Assembly (NCBI GenBank): GCA_024277855.1
Contig: JAJRUJ010000075.1
Span: 1 to 64,000, forward strand
Direction of reading: 5' to 3'
DNA length: 64,000 nucleotides
Origin: Candidatus Zixiibacteriota bacterium
GTDB taxonomy: Bacteria; Zixibacteria; MSB-5A5; WJJR01; JAJRUJ01
Positions 62,141 through 64,000 of the stretch are shown in pieces. The stretch's first letter is position 1. Every line of letters starts with the position of its first letter. Both the position numbers and the translations under genes were made by a program. A model generated the notes under the pieces. The model was not told the origin of the DNA. It saw nothing but the letters and a program-made list of their open reading frames with translations, and made no database searches.

Positions 62141-63007
62141 ATGGCAACACAGGAAAAACAGAGCATATTCGAGAAGATGTTTGCCATCGATCGGCGCTGG
62201 GTCTACCTGTTCTTATTGCTGGCGGTGGTTGTCTCGGTGATCGCCAAACCCGTGATACCCATCCCGATTTCCAAAGAGGCCCGCAGCATCTATGATTTTA
62301 TGAATAGTCTGGAAAAGGGCGATTATATTCACCTCGCGATGGATTACGACCCCTCCACGCTGGCCGAGCTTCATCCGATGACCCGTGCCGTCCTGAAACA
62401 GTGTTTTGAGAAGGGTATCAAAGTCATTATCACCTCCCTGCATCAAAACGGGCCGGGGATGGCGGCTGCGGCAATCGATACGGCCTGCCAGCGGCATTTC
62501 GAACTCACGGGGTATCGGCCACAGAGCGGTGTCGATTATGTTTTTCTGGGTTACAAACCGTATCCGGGCCTGATCATTCTGGGGATGGGCCAGAACTATC
62601 GGATTCCGTTCCCCAATGATTACTATAATGTCCCGCTGGATTCGCTGCCGATGATGGATGGAATTCGCAATTACGACAATATCAAGGCAATTATCAACAT
62701 CTCCGGAACTTCGGCAACCGACTGGTGGATTTCTTACGGCAATGGCCGCTACCAGGTGCCGCTGGCTATCGGGGTGACCGGCGTAATGGCCACCGATTAT
62801 TACCCGTATCTGCAAACCGGCCAAATTTTCGGCATCCTGGGTGGGTTGCAGGGAGCCGCCGAATATGAAACACTGGTCGGTACGCCCGGCAAGGCCGTCG
62901 CGGGGATGAGCGTGCAGGTGGTTGCGCACACAATTATCATTATTTTCATTATTATTGGGAATATCGGCTATTTTGCCACCCGCAAGAAGAAAGAGACCGG
63001 GTTGTAG
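62141..63007 (+). CDS. Membrane-tethered protein of the DUF6754 operon
   Basis: A 288-residue protein with an N-terminal helix at about 17-36 and a C-terminal helix at about 262-282. Between them is a soluble domain with GDYIHLAMDYDPSTLAELHPMTRAVLKQ, VIITSLHQNGPGMAAAA, YVFLGYKPYPGLIILGMGQNY and GTSATDWWISYGNGRY. No catalytic motif is known to me. The start at 62141 (MATQEKQS) is preferred to the longer open frame, which overlaps the previous gene. Confidence 0.65.
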   Translation: MATQEKQSIFEKMFAIDRRWVYLFLLLAVVVSVIAKPVIPIPISKEARSIYDFMNSLEKGDYIHLAMDYDPSTLAELHPMTRAVLKQCFEKGIKVIITSLHQNGPGMAAAAIDTACQRHFELTGYRPQSGVDYVFLGYKPYPGLIILGMGQNYRIPFPNDYYNVPLDSLPMMDGIRNYDNIKAIINISGTSATDWWISYGNGRYQVPLAIGVTGVMATDYYPYLQTGQIFGILGGLQGAAEYETLVGTPGKAVAGMSVQVVAHTIIIIFIIIGNIGYFATRKKKETGL

Positions 63008-63010
63008 ACG

Positions 63011-63652
63011 ATGGATTTCGGTACTGGCCTATCAACTACTGTCGCGGCTGTCCTGACGCTGTGTATTTTCTCGTTTCTCTACAAGGACAATCCGTTCTAT
63101 AAATTTGCCGAGCACCTCGTGGTTGGCGTCTCGGCCGGTTACTGGGTGGCCATCCTCTACATTAATGTGGTCATTCCCAACATCTGGCAGAAACTGGCGA
63201 TGGGTAAGTGGTGGTATGTATTCCCCACGCTCCTCGGCATCCTGATGTGGGCCCGGTTGTCGAAACGGTATGCCTGGGTCTCGCGCTATCCGCTGGCGTT
63301 CTATCTGGGGATCGCGACCGGTGTGGCTATTCCGTTAGAGATGAAAGCCAAGGTGATCGAACAACTGTTCGGCACCGTCCAATCGTTTGTTGCGTTACAC
63401 GATGGGACCGCCGACTTTGCCACGGTCGTCAATACCGTCCTCATTGCTATTGGGATTATCTCCAGTTTGATCTATTTTTTCTTCTCTAAAGAGCACAAAG
63501 GCGTCACCGGCGGTGTGGCCAAAATCGGCATCTGGACTTTGATGGTCGGCTTCGGTGCCTCATTCGGCTACACGGTCATGGCGCGTATTTCACTGTTAAT
63601 TGAGCGCATCCAGTTCTTAATCGACGGTTGGCTCCTCAACATCTTCTCCTGA
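63011..63652 (+). CDS. Polytopic membrane protein, last gene of the DUF6754 operon
   Basis: A 213-residue protein with five to six helices, 4 nt after the previous stop. It begins MDFGTGLSTTVAAVLTLCIFSFLYKDNPFYKFAEH. No family motif is recognised. The tight spacing and the shared direction of all four genes argue for a stable complex. Confidence 0.65.
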   Translation: MDFGTGLSTTVAAVLTLCIFSFLYKDNPFYKFAEHLVVGVSAGYWVAILYINVVIPNIWQKLAMGKWWYVFPTLLGILMWARLSKRYAWVSRYPLAFYLGIATGVAIPLEMKAKVIEQLFGTVQSFVALHDGTADFATVVNTVLIAIGIISSLIYFFFSKEHKGVTGGVAKIGIWTLMVGFGASFGYTVMARISLLIERIQFLIDGWLLNIFS

Positions 63653-63743
63653 TCTCGCCGGAGTTTCCGGGGCGCTCGCTCTGCGCACCGTTTTTCCATT
63701 TGCGAATGGTACGAGTTTTTTGAGTCTACGGCCGCCCGCGCCA

Positions 63744-63770
63744 CAAAAAAGCCCGCCGGTAAGGGCGGGC
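63744..63770 (-). terminator. Rho-independent terminator after the Hef-like gene
   Basis: Read leftward, GCCCGCC (63770-63764) pairs with GGCGGGC (63757-63751) across six bases. It is followed by six T (63750-63745). Confidence 0.85.
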
Positions 63771-63803
63771 CTCAAAGAATGTCGCCGGGTTCTTTTTTGC
63801 AGA

Positions 63804-64000
63804 TCACTTCTTGTGGTTGTACTCCTGGTCGAAAACCGCGACGATTTTCTGGGCTTTTTTCGGGCCGATCCCTTCCACTTTGGTCAGGTCTGTAGTGGTT
63901 GCCGAGAAGAGGGTGCGGAGGTTGCCGTACATCTGCAGGATCGATTTGGCCATGGCGGGACCGACATCGGGCAGCAATTGCACGATGTAGGCCTGTAGTT
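63804..64000 (-). CDS. C-terminus of a Hef/XPF-like helix-hairpin-helix nuclease (N-terminus off the right edge)
   Basis: 65 codons of an open frame read leftward from the window edge to the stop at 63804. The sequence has LPDVGPAMAKSILQMYGNL and LTKVEGIGPKKAQKIVAVF, two helix-hairpin-helix units as in the C-terminal (HhH)2 domain of XPF and archaeal Hef. The ERCC4 nuclease domain, if present, is outside the window. It could also be the tail of another structure-specific DNA-binding protein. Confidence 0.7.
   Translation of the reverse strand, partial: LQAYIVQLLPDVGPAMAKSILQMYGNLRTLFSATTTDLTKVEGIGPKKAQKIVAVFDQEYNHKK

Noticed and set aside
1..64000. CRISPR array, prophage, insertion sequence or integrase
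   Set aside because: No regularly spaced repeats, transposase or integrase motifs were seen on either strand; the accessory blocks lack recognisable mobile-element ends.

Overview
This window reads as a bacterial chromosome segment of about 57% GC by eye. It is dense with housekeeping genes and interrupted by a few accessory blocks. The host is probably a Gram-negative member of the FCB superphylum, possibly a Zixibacteria-like candidate lineage. That is inference, based on a FlgD-like C-terminal sorting domain remnant, a dockerin-like repeat with the NPVDVV...NYVYK pattern, a DUF5916 outer-membrane protein, a CsgG-like protein and a DUF6754 membrane operon. No rRNA gene is present and no species can be named.

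Layout. At 1-7.4 kb lie a divergent kinase-like protein cut by the left edge, a CsgG/TPR secreted protein, a DUF2007 protein, a DUF2953-YtfJ pair, PAP2 and YigZ-like genes, a lipoprotein and a decayed secreted-protein gene. At 7.5-11.2 kb lepA, dcd, folE and a VanZ-like gene run leftward. At 11.4-15.6 kb pgsA, pgpA, cinA, thpR and recA run rightward. At 15.9-24.3 kb an accessory block holds a lipoprotein, a ChrB-like gene, an oxidase-like membrane protein, a DUF5916 protein and an iron-type ABC transporter. At 24.5-27.7 kb dnaN and dnaA flank the likely replication origin. At 27.8-30.4 kb are two envelope-polysaccharide genes. At 30.5-34.6 kb an Fe-S theme appears: nadA and an IscU-like scaffold diverge from a double-cubane-type reductase and its ATP-dependent activase. 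At 34.5-38.8 kb are TauE/SafE, a PPDK with a lysine-rich tail, a structured intergenic element and a small lysine-rich protein. At 39.4-46.8 kb are a ferredoxin, purA, engB, clpX, clpP, tig, tRNA-Leu(UAG) and a GT87-type gene.

At 47.1-51.9 kb a GlmL/MutL-like ATPase and a barrel-sandwich-hybrid protein are separated by an AT-rich pair encoding an HD dNTPase-like protein and a YwgA-like protein. At 52.1-54.9 kb lies a compact restriction-modification cassette: a ribbon-helix-helix/C5-methyltransferase fusion, an EcoRII-like nuclease and Vsr. At 55.2-63.7 kb are a large secreted propeller protein with calcium-binding repeats and a dockerin-like tail, a second propeller protein, an eight-haem cytochrome c, and a four-gene membrane operon of unknown function. 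The C-terminus of a Hef/XPF-like nuclease ends the window.

The best candidates for undescribed biology are the cytochrome plus DUF6754 operon, the lysine-rich PPDK neighbourhood with its nested inverted-repeat element, the dNTPase/YwgA insertion, the RHH-methyltransferase fusion with a phased direct repeat upstream, and the kinase-like protein with cysteine clusters at the left edge.
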